Part shown: piece after piece, positions 12,001 through 18,722 of the stretch | Layout: each line of letters opens with the position of its first letter | Numbering within the stretch: the first letter of the stretch is position 1 | Assembly (NCBI GenBank): GCA_009768925.2 | Contig: VHIT02000024.1 | Location: forward strand, 248,001 to 312,000 | Length of the DNA stretch: 64,000 bases | From: Cryptosporidium bovis | Taxonomy: Eukaryota; Apicomplexa; Conoidasida; Eucoccidiorida; Cryptosporidiidae | Direction: 5' to 3' | Translations under genes and position numbers: made by a program | Notes under the pieces: model-generated | Seen by the model: only the letters and a program-made list of their open reading frames with translations | Database searches by the model: none | What the model was told of the DNA's origin: nothing

Positions 12001-12273
12001 ATCCTCCGGAATTGAAAGATGTTCTTGTAAAAATGAGTTACCTAAATCTTCCTTTATAATGTAGAAGTTCAAGTAGTCGTCAAATCTGTTTAAAACTGAG
12101 GCCCAACATTGAAGATCGCCCTTGTCCCAAATCCACCTCTGAAATGCATCTAAATAACTATCATAGTTGACTATATTATCGCTACTTAACTTAACTATTA
12201 AGTCTTTCTGAGATGCAGGTAGAGAAGAAACAGCAAGAATGTAATTGTCCCCTTTTGGGATACTTATCTTCAT
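1..12273 (-). CDS. Giant HECT-type E3 ubiquitin ligase (TOM1/HUWE1/UPL1-like), 5' part only
   Basis: One frame runs from an ATG at 12273, directly preceded in frame by TAA, to the left edge: 4091 codons with the C-terminus missing. I checked many lines across this span and found no stop and no need for an intron, but not every codon. Residues about 95-150 (motif SLYASTIGLIALL) resemble the DUF908 helical repeat that opens TOM1/HUWE1/UPL1 ligases. Residues about 2985-3030 are an almost pure Asp tract, like the acidic segment of that family. After it comes about 1000 residues of Asn/Ser/Asp-rich sequence, then around residue 4050 the motif FNELPEDVQTDVL, which fits the ubiquitin-binding motif (UBM) found upstream of the HECT domain. 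The HECT domain itself should lie off the left edge. Role by family: nuclear/cytosolic polyubiquitylation of unassembled or chromatin proteins. It is divergent from prefoldin 6. The family call rests on N-terminus, acidic tract and UBM; catalysis cannot be verified here. Confidence 0.75.
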   Translation of the reverse strand, partial: MKISIPKGDNYILAVSSLPASQKDLIVKLSSDNIVNYDSYLDAFQRWIWDKGDLQCWASVLNRFDDYLNFYIIKEDLGNSFLQEHLSIPEDINNKYDDKAIKDVSEEMIKKILKSTFLILENCTSKSLYASTIGLIALLDSSNPDIVCWSLRTLSTTCSNWKKPRRYVDSEAVYHLQMRLSTLCYLPIYSDEPLCSGESSNDCVNFSNMTSSISKFYKKDNWENPKDDELIEIYIPPFICNHYIKTNDAERECRRCFDYHKSHILMVRFKDLVSVNSKVEQEDLMKRYKIPSCLRSIINHYIRIVRSYGDKWLRRRWIDVKYTTLLSFPGFSTNNLVNICQVNTTLIPDSIDILEFCHLSMFKGNIDVKLINNNEKYRFITSMRSIVELLTLMLQDRIFPKVIVQGLNFTNSYGLISKIIWDVLYFINDHRDLPLPEFVLKPPSNLKEMSIKSESDGNYKDISQSILKFEDEYSQYNIFEYIDPNIFYNSNYPIPDKVVSHLKEVNIEYCDADSVLPDKGINMKTSIELHKKYNTSISSYVDISKVNEEVNLISEYYKELDSEFQIRTINDSSTIVPTLIMAEFEEEMINFVMELIGIYILVMQLYPPPNSVVSSSSSTATTYVYIPHHISVIIAFIDFISSIRHPYYIILVLPICRALETLLEKKTYLSFLLQQDKPIYKIMLARLQYEVGLLIAEKVSFSDTDKNNISCDEGVILIRQWIIKTSLKFMELFIHPNGNNLFSNSESNPIISQSKIQYELLMSDESIYRSCLMLILMYPDDYSLLNYSLVIQLLIPLISNDPTIVPDLINNHLIPFILYSISFGILQNDDILNILAVNLPIFFLHNEGIALMKRINYKPLILLSQFLTSSYAIHIDRMGEIATLIGNAFEEIVRYHSQLSKTVSFISISTILKIRDIQRNLPLWEDNYGNVEDHSMENYKSLYKPLEIPDKFSDSLISDRMAIVGRFLCGYLTNQDTIKKFILQGGPYHVLKSVVHESLPPAFAIILTNHPLISFFSFLGSGKNVSVADLQYQILPTFEEACERLEDIDFPNKKSIYYLSEMVTCIFIVNCMYRNASSYNHSRVIQSHFVSNYMVKLYDTMSISLDYYPFGTSIMNLLNQMMKKIRRLFPKILKFLYFNSSEKYLQDSLLTDNNMSISLLSHSFQTHTHPLLYKHNSNDNSNCNGNANNNQVQHSNTHPILSVWPSLTVNDFLWSTQVKYAYYNVLLYNAGENEGCDRKTMPVFLELCRISCSNIRSFLILSSKISNTFKKKTISNTLFRNENSGNNVVSEMSPLQYETVIQIVSLFDNIFNFIPKLPQHTENINNCDSNNNTSTRSVIGMHEFDTNFKKNKLTGLEMGQMCCYIAEVIDIFYRISIDDKNNNTFYVLLLDLSYKTGVFDSIMNLFNFSMTLYWLILGKMISKNNTDNANKLIPPLSPGSCLRYRQEYIDILGKYLVPKLSRVHNINGLLYLSIKNMHNNFLLLEHFSTWKRYMSSSLAPYLHRVKFHLSQCVPDLSSNMTKEEDGDSLVSLFDVEFNVVELTESVSFLIMNNIKFWWKEILTNYYLDMVHNNWLIFYPIRCISSIFKILLHIYDIQSDSFHNYIGKNINGGNLNESGSNNNSAGAFGRGITDFRANSGNLDANSGVDEANANESQSNIGNLVISETGNCRNASERESLHSSVLLGRLNSMGFEDRINEHILYSLGNHIEVIVEHLTTISERVEKNGIDTRGKYSICNSFSNLYLILKNDFNRDKVVRYNKMSKEDKRNDILTTYSSIPSELYYLSKNVYYSSPLICDIILKFTPLMKKTNILEKLLLHIYTSLRMLSDKNSQILSSESNNQRYQFIKEEISFLSDFKIDNEKFPIIFNSFYTSINNSTPLIDSNSNFNKLNYQEIYSNLDVYSRKCSSTKKIHLNLIPDLSLLSILLYKKSELKSFWISIESNYQKISSQTKQGSSQNDSHFHPFNTVLGFVNIFTQGHFVFDSKHDGYTQKNMEKYSRDTHFDVGCLSSSNCNSSHTDLNDNDINQSGFCSTQNKSTSKSSYGIWIPSNKDKDLKTSQNGIKLLSRCPIWFEYYCLVLWRLLPFYELSLQNEKNYICLKLTQSERRNLMYTMLDILTHFPGINGSTSMSILGVIGILTKQFGNSLMMLSYTPFYLLDSHKNKSQNISCMCMNTTLGGGLGVLYRLPRNSYFDGVLQVISLITTQVLEDHTILVQTIENKLDSLFSVQLSLEIKSGEIYSDNSINTEYDSLTECDIGEFRKPTNFYPRNFSIIDKVGLRVIEKKGIKNPFIILSLNSVIGELFPWIQMYPELFFHILNHLCILHIKREENTSSEVNTCEKSDNLESLNENDDHCKIGEGNNSTLNGSNKDIEMNNTTSNENKVINKKLSELFKEDLHSKYNLPLNENMFLQWKPLCYRDNKRLSNANKVDNFYNDLNLEDGVSDLLRVDLRDKLKYFSGDDALKPSMTSMFVLMNLFDHMILFGEIFNRIKNEEKNGENGFDDNKNIFSLGIDSITYMLIRIALTYPVNINRIFRIPIALICSGRISAIWRGYKECFYNYRYKQSNMKLNVSCISDKIESLIASNSNQSNNDDKRDLKAIIEQEMSFISNILPNSSYLTSNNLMYNLYSYEFILNQLYTSQTLKINFLPFIFRNISSYIVTNSINKMSNNTKCTCYKCNNKSNTCENNENRVNKSLSLAGWNLNEDWQTYNLKNIPNLSTLRRSNNIKEVQFLEIDHFIYFIHILIGWNKFVARKLMIYTINSLKNVLVNLDKYKGNNHSKHNWRSEYVNSYFLLNILQYLVMLPQANQHVIDSNLFKKSTIYNILCKLYTKLPYSDLSNIILFCMKNLIYPKNVLVPKNTGNDYDNRDSNADSKSRKRTSIHGEPANDDSNDEIDQEQMEIALNQFGLNIYSSDDDFENTNEDDEISDEFEITSLDDEIDDYESGDESSEVNVEDDNTSDESLDSNDGNLSNEDDDREDVDDDDDEVDEDDDDDDDDDDDDDDDDDDDDDDDDDEDDDDDDDEDGEVEDGEELGFNDSDLGSELSSDGSETDELRRTPRIRDEYEFNYIYQMNNQTNINGLEDVQMNMSSNEEEDEEENNENINEILMRDADRENIVDQERIIINNLRNTSYRRSRNGFGRSYNRTIRNSSNDVEELNFEDIDDDIDVDVDLRMDEMDDIFGDEFNSENEDLNILDSIGGLATNSVDDDTDNHNQDIGAASSLVFSTDNGDREINIRDTSRGFNNSANSGNFHSREGFSDIIMTDESGVGSVNSQNDGNRNEANRNTENRVNTGNSVLNENPNSNMNDNINDNNNSINDTVGIVNEVDVDNNSNNISSVGNNNVNTSGGTSIIIDNDNNEVNNTTASSGLENRNRENRPDSGSYIQNLQRMSDSTSIPRVSSADGRRDSYSPRGGSFRRRFVPQNGGVGGNYIDDMMMVLLRDEDDDFELDNLRFLDDLGALESTISNLNNVSNTAHYLGHPRGEDLQIQLISPGNTNNRSSLENGVIGGNNMITLTGNNNCLANNNLYSNFYMDSADPYWPPMPINQRNIFINTRNIPISFLVLNSLTFVPNTSNLNPPSNSDLILQWLSLGGYLTNPVLSHYNIGNIVQSVNNNSSYGNISGVNNSNNVFGNNVSEIQNNFGLNMAPNNNSQPNFGWHFRNDISLPTEHPFLTRNIIVDNAIGSTAVNNNNSNNNLCWYSNGPLSDSQRSLIGEIQSSSLRNSCMDLNNLLDLIRNEDVNDNVNNTNSSASLNNGDNNTTTTTNNNNNNGSLQNTTNSSRNLNLSVSAWIRNIGNINNNPNFERLISTGNENASVNTTPLVLVSQVASVIRNFIVDQIPIENDVDLIMNVEKNNDSENSTLSINDNLNKNDISGIDNNLDTDRRVNIDNNTNDNNDDDDDDDDNDEGEIEVNSDDEDADMNGDINDNDDDEHLSSENDSSLNVNVSSGNNQQDGVSYQISENAERETSIIEAVNTGGNPDVIANIDENNNVVQEAQMDIDNFESVNPSVNEVGNPPVCLLLRIMEERLEISGNRILEIIGVDTGVFNELPEDVQTDVLVFQLSDGDTTRRLLDNITLSDSSPSSNID
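3201..3303 (-). repeat. Trinucleotide/12-nt repeat coding for poly-Asp
   Basis: On the + strand the unit GTCGTCATCATC is repeated in tandem with small variants. In the ligase frame it reads GAT/GAC, giving roughly 33 Asp residues with an occasional Glu. The use of both GAT and GAC in a regular 12-nt period points to slippage or unequal exchange of a longer unit, not expansion of one codon. Confidence 0.85.
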
Positions 12274-12797
12274 TTAAATTAGTTTTTATTCTATTAACAA
12301 AAAAGAAAATAGCCTTGGCCCTTTGTTTCCTTTTTAAATTAACAAGTAAAAGAAATCCTCGCTTATTTCGATTATTGTTTTGTTTTGAATTATTTTATAT
12401 TGTTCAAATCCAAATTCACGTCTTTTACTTTATGTTAAAATTATATTCCAGTTCAAAAGGAAAATTTTCAACTTGTTATTTTTATTTTCTACCACCCGTG
12501 TTTATGTTTGCCCTCTTTATTTTAGGTACCCTTTAAATATTTAAATATATACCATATTACACAAATTTAACATATATTAACATTTGCGCGCCAAAATAAT
12601 ATTAACAATCTTTATACAAGAAAGCAATAAGATTAAAATATAAAAAACTTTCAATTTACTAGGGGATTCTGAGTGATAGCACAATTTGTAGGCATACAAA
12701 GTAAAAGGCGGAGTTATCCATGTAAAAATAGAAAGTAAGTGATTTAACTTGGTTCAAATAGTTTCAGTCATTAAGCCATTTTGGAACGGGAATAAAA
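12274..12797. promoter_or_regulatory. Bidirectional promoter region between the HECT ligase and prefoldin 6
   Basis: This 524-bp AT-rich spacer separates two divergent ATGs. Its clearest element is a GC-rich island at 12583-12596 (TTTGCGCGCCAAAA). The bottom strand of this island contains TTTGGCGC, an E2F-like core. It sits about 315 bp from the ligase ATG and 205 bp from the prefoldin ATG, so it could serve both. I see no other gene; a 107-codon frame at 12213-12536 overlaps the ligase start and is hydrophobic filler. Confidence 0.4.
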
Positions 12798-13191
12798 ATG
12801 TCGTTAAATAACAATGAGAAAGATTTGATCACAAAAGAATTTTTTGATATTCAGAGAAAACTAGAAAAGGTAAATGAGAGAAGACGAATTCTCATTGCAC
12901 AAGAGAGTGAAAATCAGATGGTAAACAAGGAACTTGAGCTTTTAGATAGCGATGCAGTTATATATAAATTAATAGGGAGTGTTATGGTCAAGCAGTCTTT
13001 GGATGAAGCAAAGAGTACCGTTTCAAAAAGACTCGAATATATTACAAATGAAATTGAGAGTGTAAATAAAACATTTGAAACTCTCAAAAACACACTTGTT
13101 GAAAAGTCAAATAAGGTACGTTTATAAGTCGCAATGCCACTCAACTATTTATACTTTTTATTTTTAGTTGCAAACAATTCAAAAACAATAA
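12798..13191 (+). CDS. PFDN6: Prefoldin subunit 6 (beta-type prefoldin), two exons
   Basis: This is a subunit of the hexameric prefoldin co-chaperone that hands unfolded actin and tubulin to the chaperonin CCT. Exon 1 is 12798-13115 and exon 2 is 13168-13191, with a 52-nt intron (GTACGT...TTTTTAG). The spliced product is 113 residues, normal for the family. Seen directly: two coiled-coil helices flanking the beta-prefoldin signature with DSDAVIYKLIGSVMV near residues 50-64, followed by KRLEYITNEI. Without splicing the frame would end VRL-stop. With splicing it ends KLQTIQKQ, which continues the second coiled-coil helix as in other PFDN6 proteins. Its upstream region is shared with the HECT ligase gene. 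Confidence 0.88.
13116..13167 (+). other. Intron of prefoldin 6 (52 nt)
   Basis: The donor is GTACGT directly after an AAG codon (phase 0). The acceptor is TTTTTATTTTTAG. It is removed just before a last exon of seven codons plus stop. Confidence 0.75.
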
Positions 13192-13625
13192 TAGCTTGTG
13201 TATTAATGACACAATAATTTAGTTAGGTAACTCACTAGAAAAAAATGATTTTTAAACATCTAGTAAACAATGATTTTTTCTCTTCAAATCTTGTTTTCCC
13301 AAACACTCGTACTCTAATATATTAAGCCCGGTTGCTTTCAGCTGACAAAGCTAAATTATGTAGTTGTCAATGCGTTTAGTTGCTGAACAAATGCTTGCTT
13401 GAAAAACAATATATATATATATGTTAGATAATCGAAAAATGGTAATCCCGAACTTTCCGCAGACTATGTTGCATTTTGTCGTTGCTTCCAATATATACAT
13501 TAAATTAAGTATACGCCATTTTACGCATTTTGAATTAATTGATTGCGTGCATAGTTATTTTTCATCTTACTAGCTCATCTCCAACACTTAAACCTAAAAG
13601 ATTGAATTAGTAGTTAGCCCACTGC

Positions 13626-13650
13626 TTGGCCCATGTCGTATCAGGGCCAA
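13626..13650. other. GC-rich hairpin (TTGGCCC / GGGCCAA)
   Basis: Perfect 7-bp arms with an 11-nt loop (ATGTCGTATCA) in otherwise AT-rich intergenic DNA. It could be an RNA stem or a palindromic protein site. Confidence 0.4.
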
Positions 13651-13901
13651 ACAAAATGGTATAAAACACGGGAAACATGAATGAACAGAACTCAAAATCG
13701 TCTTATATTTTGCAAGGTCAACGACACATAACGAATATGCAGTACATTCATATATAAACAAGATGAATTGCGATTTTTTGATTAAATATATCTTAAAATT
13801 ACTTCCAAGTTCTAGTGGATAAATTTTGAGGGCCGGGCGGGCTTTGCGAAACTACTAACATTGTGTATAAACATATTTAACAATAAATTAAGAAGAGCAA
13901 C

Positions 13902-13909
13902 TGGCGCCA
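13902..13909. promoter_or_regulatory. E2F-like palindrome TGGCGCCA upstream of the CNNM gene
   Basis: Exact palindrome TGGCGCCA, 337 bp upstream of the ATG at 14246. Motifs of the form YGGCGCSA are known as the commonest upstream elements in Cryptosporidium parvum and are attributed to E2F/DP1. Function here is inferred. Confidence 0.45.
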
Positions 13910-14245
13910 CGGTTACCATAAAATGTAGATAAATAAATGATCAAACAGCGTTAAATTAAATGCTAAAAAAGAACCAAGTATAATAATAGAGAAAATTAAT
14001 ATCAAACACACACATACAAATAAACAGTTCTTGTTGTGGATTTTACATATATTTTTTCAAATTTCTATATGGAATAGGATTAAATGGTATTTCTTTGAGG
14101 GATAAACCACTCAATATCAAGCGAGTGCACAATAGAAACACATATAAGAGTGAATACGATATCGAAGATAAGGTAGTAACAACAGTGAGATAAATTAGTG
14201 TTGTATAGATAGATATATGAGGATAATTAAACAGTGTTTAGAAAA

Positions 14246-15658
14246 ATGCACGCAATACTTGATTTACCATTATCAATATTGATATTCATTTCGTTTCTCC
14301 TTTCATTGGGATCAGCAGTCTTTTCAGGTCTAACGTTGGGAATGATGACGCAGGATTTGTTATATCTAAAAGTAGCATCCATATCAAACGATAAAGGAAA
14401 GTGGAGTGGTTACTATGCAAAGAAGTTATTACCTTTAAGACTAGATGGTAATTTACTATTGGTTACATTATTGTTTGGAAATGTGACGGTTAACACTGGT
14501 CTTTCAATTTTGATTTCCGAATTAACTTCTGGTTGGTTGGGATTTACAGTTTCAACGATACTTATATTGATATTAGGCGAAATTATACCGCAAGCTATAT
14601 GCTCAAGATACGGGCTTTATATAGGTGGATTTTTTTCTCCATTTATTAGGTTGATACAAGTAACACTATATCCGATACTAAGACCAATTTCTTTTTTACT
14701 TGACAAAGTGGTCGGTAAAAACAATGAAAAATTATACAACAAAGAAGAACTTTTGACTTTACTTGAATATCACTCAATTAAGGGAGTTATAACTGCAAAT
14801 GAGCTTAGGTTAATTAATAGGATATTGTTCTCACAGTGCAATCTATCTAATATTGTGTCTTCTATAAGCGAATTCCCAACCGTAAGTATTAATTCAAATG
14901 TTGACTACTACACCCTAAATTGGTACGTAAATAATGGTATTACAAGAATTTATGTTTTAGATAATTCAAATTATTTAAAAAATAACTGTGCGAAATGTAA
15001 TAACAATTATAACGGTGGCTATTCTGATTCTCACTCTCATGATATTCAAACACAAAATGGAATTTCTAACTTTTACTCAAATAGTTTAGCTAATTATCCA
15101 AACCAAAACAGCGTTCCAATTAAACACGATGTAATAATTCTTGAAATGAATGACCATAACATGGATTCTGACGTTGAAAATAACATTTCTGGCGACATCC
15201 TCATTCACTCACCGAACACAGATGATACATGTGACTCTGAAGGTCATAAATGCCATTTAGAGTGTAACACCCCAAAATTTAACGGCATCCCTATAATAGG
15301 TTACATAAATTTATCAGAGTTAATATCTAGAGAAAGGAACACCGTTTCTTTTCAAATTTCGAACATTGTAAATACTAAGTGTTTTCAAAGACTAACTAGT
15401 ATTGTTATATCTGCAGACACAATGGGTCTTCTAATTGAAAGTGGTAATTTGTCTATAATTGAGAACATTTCCAATATTAAAGATAAGTTACTTTGTATTG
15501 AAAGCAGAACACGCGTACCAACCTTGTTGAGTGTATTATCCCAATACAATTTTGATCAAAAGGATGTTATTTTTGTATATTCCCGAAACAATGGAAACAA
15601 GATCTCTTATGACGGTGTTATTACACAGAGAGAAGTATTTAATCACATATTTTTATGA
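14246..15658 (+). CDS. CNNM/CorC-type DUF21 membrane protein (divalent-cation transport family)
   Basis: The first ATG is 14246; an in-frame GTG at 14234 is ignored. The product is 470 residues. Four hydrophobic segments lie at about 6-28, 65-88, 94-115 and 128-155, making the DUF21 transmembrane domain. Family marks are FSGLTLGMM near the first helix and GEIIPQAICSRYG at the end of the third. After the membrane region, a short helix (YNKEELLTLLEYH) leads into a CBS-pair-like cytosolic region from about 195. This is split by a roughly 100-residue insertion rich in Asn, His, Ser and Asp. Family role: Mg2+ or other divalent-cation efflux or homeostasis at a plasma or internal membrane. The insertion is typical of this genome's low-complexity loops. 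Family assignment is firm; substrate is not knowable from sequence. Confidence 0.82.
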   Translation: MHAILDLPLSILIFISFLLSLGSAVFSGLTLGMMTQDLLYLKVASISNDKGKWSGYYAKKLLPLRLDGNLLLVTLLFGNVTVNTGLSILISELTSGWLGFTVSTILILILGEIIPQAICSRYGLYIGGFFSPFIRLIQVTLYPILRPISFLLDKVVGKNNEKLYNKEELLTLLEYHSIKGVITANELRLINRILFSQCNLSNIVSSISEFPTVSINSNVDYYTLNWYVNNGITRIYVLDNSNYLKNNCAKCNNNYNGGYSDSHSHDIQTQNGISNFYSNSLANYPNQNSVPIKHDVIILEMNDHNMDSDVENNISGDILIHSPNTDDTCDSEGHKCHLECNTPKFNGIPIIGYINLSELISRERNTVSFQISNIVNTKCFQRLTSIVISADTMGLLIESGNLSIIENISNIKDKLLCIESRTRVPTLLSVLSQYNFDQKDVIFVYSRNNGNKISYDGVITQREVFNHIFL

Positions 15659-16772
15659 ATGATGAAAACATATTTTCATATTTTACGCTATACCCTTGAA
15701 AGTTATGAAATAAAGATTATTTTGTTTGTTACCATTAAACATTTTTTTCCGCTAAATCTTAAATATTTCTAATACACTTTTTAAACAATGCTGCATGTAT
15801 GTTTGCATGCATTTACATGCCAAGTTATTTAGTCCGGTAAAATTAATTTTTTTTATATTTGTGTTTAGTCCCAGTATTTTCGCTTATTTGCTTGATGTAT
15901 CTGGTCAACTCTGATTTTTAGTGGCGATTGTTCTATTTAACTTTGGAAAGTATTTTCGTCATCACGATTATCAAAATGAATAAAAGTGAAATTTTGAATT
16001 AACTATTTCTATTCACACTAGCAAGTCAGGGAAAATGATATGTAGTGATCTTTAAATTCGAAATGCATTTTAAAAATATCAATTTAGAAGCAATTAACAA
16101 AAAAATGAGTTTCATTTGTTCCTTTTTACAAATATAAGAAACAACAAAACGTAGAGTTTTCATTTATATATTTTCCGGCATTCCCTCGAATTCAATATTA
16201 GCAAAATACATATATAAATATATACCTAGATACAAGTTAATATACTCCTTGATTACTCTTTATTTTTGCTTTTGTATTATTAGCTCCTGAAACACCTTTC
16301 AAGTATACCTAGTCCTCATTTAGTGCGCAATTTACTCTTATACTTTAGTTTTAACATATACTAAATATGACCAATTATCTGTTTTGTAATTACACGGCCA
16401 AGATAATAGCGTGTTTATTTTATATGTAAAAGTTAATTGGAGGAGAAACTAAATGGAAGGTTTCATTTATTCCAAACAACAATCTAATGGAGAATTAATA
16501 TATATAATAAAATATTTATTATATAAGAATTGTCAAACTAAGTATTGGTATTATCACTACTGTTACTGTATTCTAATTCTCCTCGTATTCTAGATAATAA
16601 ATAACAATAATGCCAAAGTCATGATTAATATGCTCACCAAATATGAAAGGAAAAGACAATTAAAGAAACAAATAACGTTAAAGCTTAGTTGAATTATTTA
16701 TTATATTACCATGTTCACACTAATTTACAAAATTAACTAATATATTTTAATTTAAATATTGACTGTTAAAGA
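15659..16772. other. Convergent 3' intergenic region
   Basis: 1.1 kb between the stop codons of CNNM (+) and the SERBP1-like gene (-). It holds no coding frame. A 7-bp hairpin starts three bases after the CNNM stop (15662-15679) and may mark its 3' end. It also contains a TGCATGCA site (15804-15811) and an AT-only 11-bp palindrome at 16501-16525. Confidence 0.5.
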
Positions 16773-17645
16773 TCATTGTCCCAATGTTGGAAATGCTCTC
16801 GTATCAGAAACGTCTGGTGCCTCCCTTTTTCCTTGTAATTTATTAGTGTTATGGTTTCTTTGTTGATTTCTCCCTTTTCTTCGATGTTCACCGGAGCCGC
16901 CTCCACCTCTTCTATTTCCATGAAAAGAACCTCTGCTCCCATACTTGTCTACAAATTCGAAATAATTAAATATCCCTTTATCATTTTTATTTGTTGGATT
17001 GTTTCTATAAGAACGATCCTTATTTTTACCAATTCCTTGATTATTACTGTCATCATCGCGAACATATGCGGTTAATCCTTCTTTTATAAGATCTTTATGC
17101 GTAGTATTCGCCATTATCTTCTCTGTCACCGGTGTTTGCAGTTTTTTAGAGTCTAACATCTTCATATACTCCTCATAGCTTATTTTTTGTTCTCTTTCTT
17201 GTTTGTTATCATTGTTTCCTTCCATATCTACGTTACTTAAATCATTATTGTCTATATCAACACGACTTTCTTCTGCACTCTCTAATACCTTCTCACCTTC
17301 ACCATTAAATTCGCTGTATTTCGAAACCCTGTGTCCCTTTCCAGAAGCATCTCTTCTATCAAATGTTCTTCCATGATTGCTTCTAAAACCACCTCTACCA
17401 CCTCTGTGAATAGTGCCACCTCTCCTTGAGCCTTCCTTATAGCCGGGTTTAGAATCTAAGTTCAGTCCACTATTTATTCCATCATCTCCCAAATGCTCAT
17501 TTTTAGGGTAAATTAGAGAAGATGGATTTTCTTTTGCACTAAATGTGCTTTTTTCTTGTTTTTTTTCTATTATTACATCATCATCATCACTATTGCTTAA
17601 TGCTGCAAACTTATTACTTGTATTTACTGTGTAAACAGTTCGCAT
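16773..17645 (-). CDS. SERBP1/HABP4/Stm1-like RNA- and ribosome-binding protein
   Basis: A 290-residue basic, disordered protein with ATG at 17645. In order: an N-terminal NKFAALS motif (11-17), an acidic patch, an RGG cluster (75-87, RGGxxxRGGRGG), and the family core FDRRDASGKGHRVSKY (95-110), followed by an acidic segment. Then come SYEEYMKMLDSKK (156-168), a second RGG/GGGG region near 235-250, and a terminal FPTLG (286-290 region). This order matches the SERBP1/HABP4 family, relatives of yeast Stm1. They bind mRNA and sit in the mRNA channel of idle 80S ribosomes. Arginines in RGG are likely methylation targets. CCCGCC at 17955-17960 lies 310 bp upstream. Family is recognised; exact role is inferred. 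Confidence 0.78.
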   Translation of the reverse strand: MRTVYTVNTSNKFAALSNSDDDDVIIEKKQEKSTFSAKENPSSLIYPKNEHLGDDGINSGLNLDSKPGYKEGSRRGGTIHRGGRGGFRSNHGRTFDRRDASGKGHRVSKYSEFNGEGEKVLESAEESRVDIDNNDLSNVDMEGNNDNKQEREQKISYEEYMKMLDSKKLQTPVTEKIMANTTHKDLIKEGLTAYVRDDDSNNQGIGKNKDRSYRNNPTNKNDKGIFNYFEFVDKYGSRGSFHGNRRGGGGSGEHRRKGRNQQRNHNTNKLQGKREAPDVSDTRAFPTLGQ

Positions 17646-17646
17646 T

Positions 17647-18722
17647 TTTCGGACAAATGCAACTCAAAGTAATAATTAATGCTGTAGATTAACTCCCAAT
17701 TTGCATATAAGCGACTATATAGACAATCTTTGTACTAAATACCTCTTCGCCTACTTGTAATCAAAACAATAAACTCGGAAAACAGGGTATCTTTAACTTT
17801 TTGTTTAACAAATTATTTTCCTTTTGTTCTATGTTTAACCCTTTCTTTATAAGTTAATTACCTTTATTGTTAAAAAAAGAAAAAAAATCAAAATTTCTAT
17901 GTCTATAGTAGACGCCTATTGTTTTTCTAGAGTAATTTATTTTTTTGTATAAATCCCGCCTAAATGTCATTTGTTGTTTACTAGTATCCAGGTTAAAGAA
18001 GTAAGCAATAAATCGGTAGAATTAGATAACATTCATTCAAAACAGCACAATGAAGTATTTATTTGCCATATTTCACATGAATACGCAATAAACACAAAAA
18101 TAACTAGTTAAAACTAAACGTGTATTTTTTCCTTTCTTTTTTTTAGCACGAAACAATATAAACCAATACAATAAATCTCAAAACTAATAATACTGCACTA
18201 AAATAAACAATGTGGGAAATGTAACAAAAATGTTATACATATGCACACAATTTAAATAATATAGATAGTAGATACTTTAAATCAAAAATAATTTATTGAA
18301 AGTAATAGTTTATTTCTCCAGGAAAACATAAACACAAATATTTCCTTCCATCAAATCCACTCGTCACACTATTTTCTATTGTTTATAGTTCATTATATAT
18401 CTTAATTCAATTATTTCTAATTGAATACATATTTTCGTCTTATCGTTTACTTTTTCCCTTGTAGATAAATCAAGCTCTGGCACAGATCAGATATAGTGTT
18501 AATAGAAACAAATAAAAACTAAATAAATTTGGATTAACAGATCAAGTTGATGTAATAATAGTTATAGTCATTAATGTAAATCTACCATTATAATTACAAA
18601 TATATTTTGACAGTCAAAACCAAGTAAGTAAGCGAGAAAAACACATGGCTTGAATTTTCACATTTCCCAATCGCATTACCTTAAATTTCTGTTCCAACAG
18701 TAGTAGAGTAAGTAGAGTTATT
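17647..18722. other. 1.08-kb intergenic region upstream of the SERBP1-like gene
   Basis: Both flanking genes are on the minus strand, so this holds the SERBP1-like promoter and the 3' flank of the Nab2-like gene. A CCCGCC E2F-like core is at 17955-17960 (context TCCCGCCTAAAT). Otherwise it is AT-rich with homopolymer runs, and I see no gene. Confidence 0.45.

Larger units (their letters stand above)
13192..14245. other. 1.05-kb intergenic region with GC-rich islands
   Basis: No convincing ORF. Against an AT-rich background it carries GC-rich blocks near 13326-13350, 13620-13650 and 13830-13850. It also has a 7-bp inverted repeat (13626-13650), the 9-mer AAACCTAAA at 13590-13598 and a perfect TGGCGCCA at 13902-13909. 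It is the upstream region of the CNNM gene, but the blocks far from that gene suggest a possible non-coding RNA (see findings). Confidence 0.4.
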
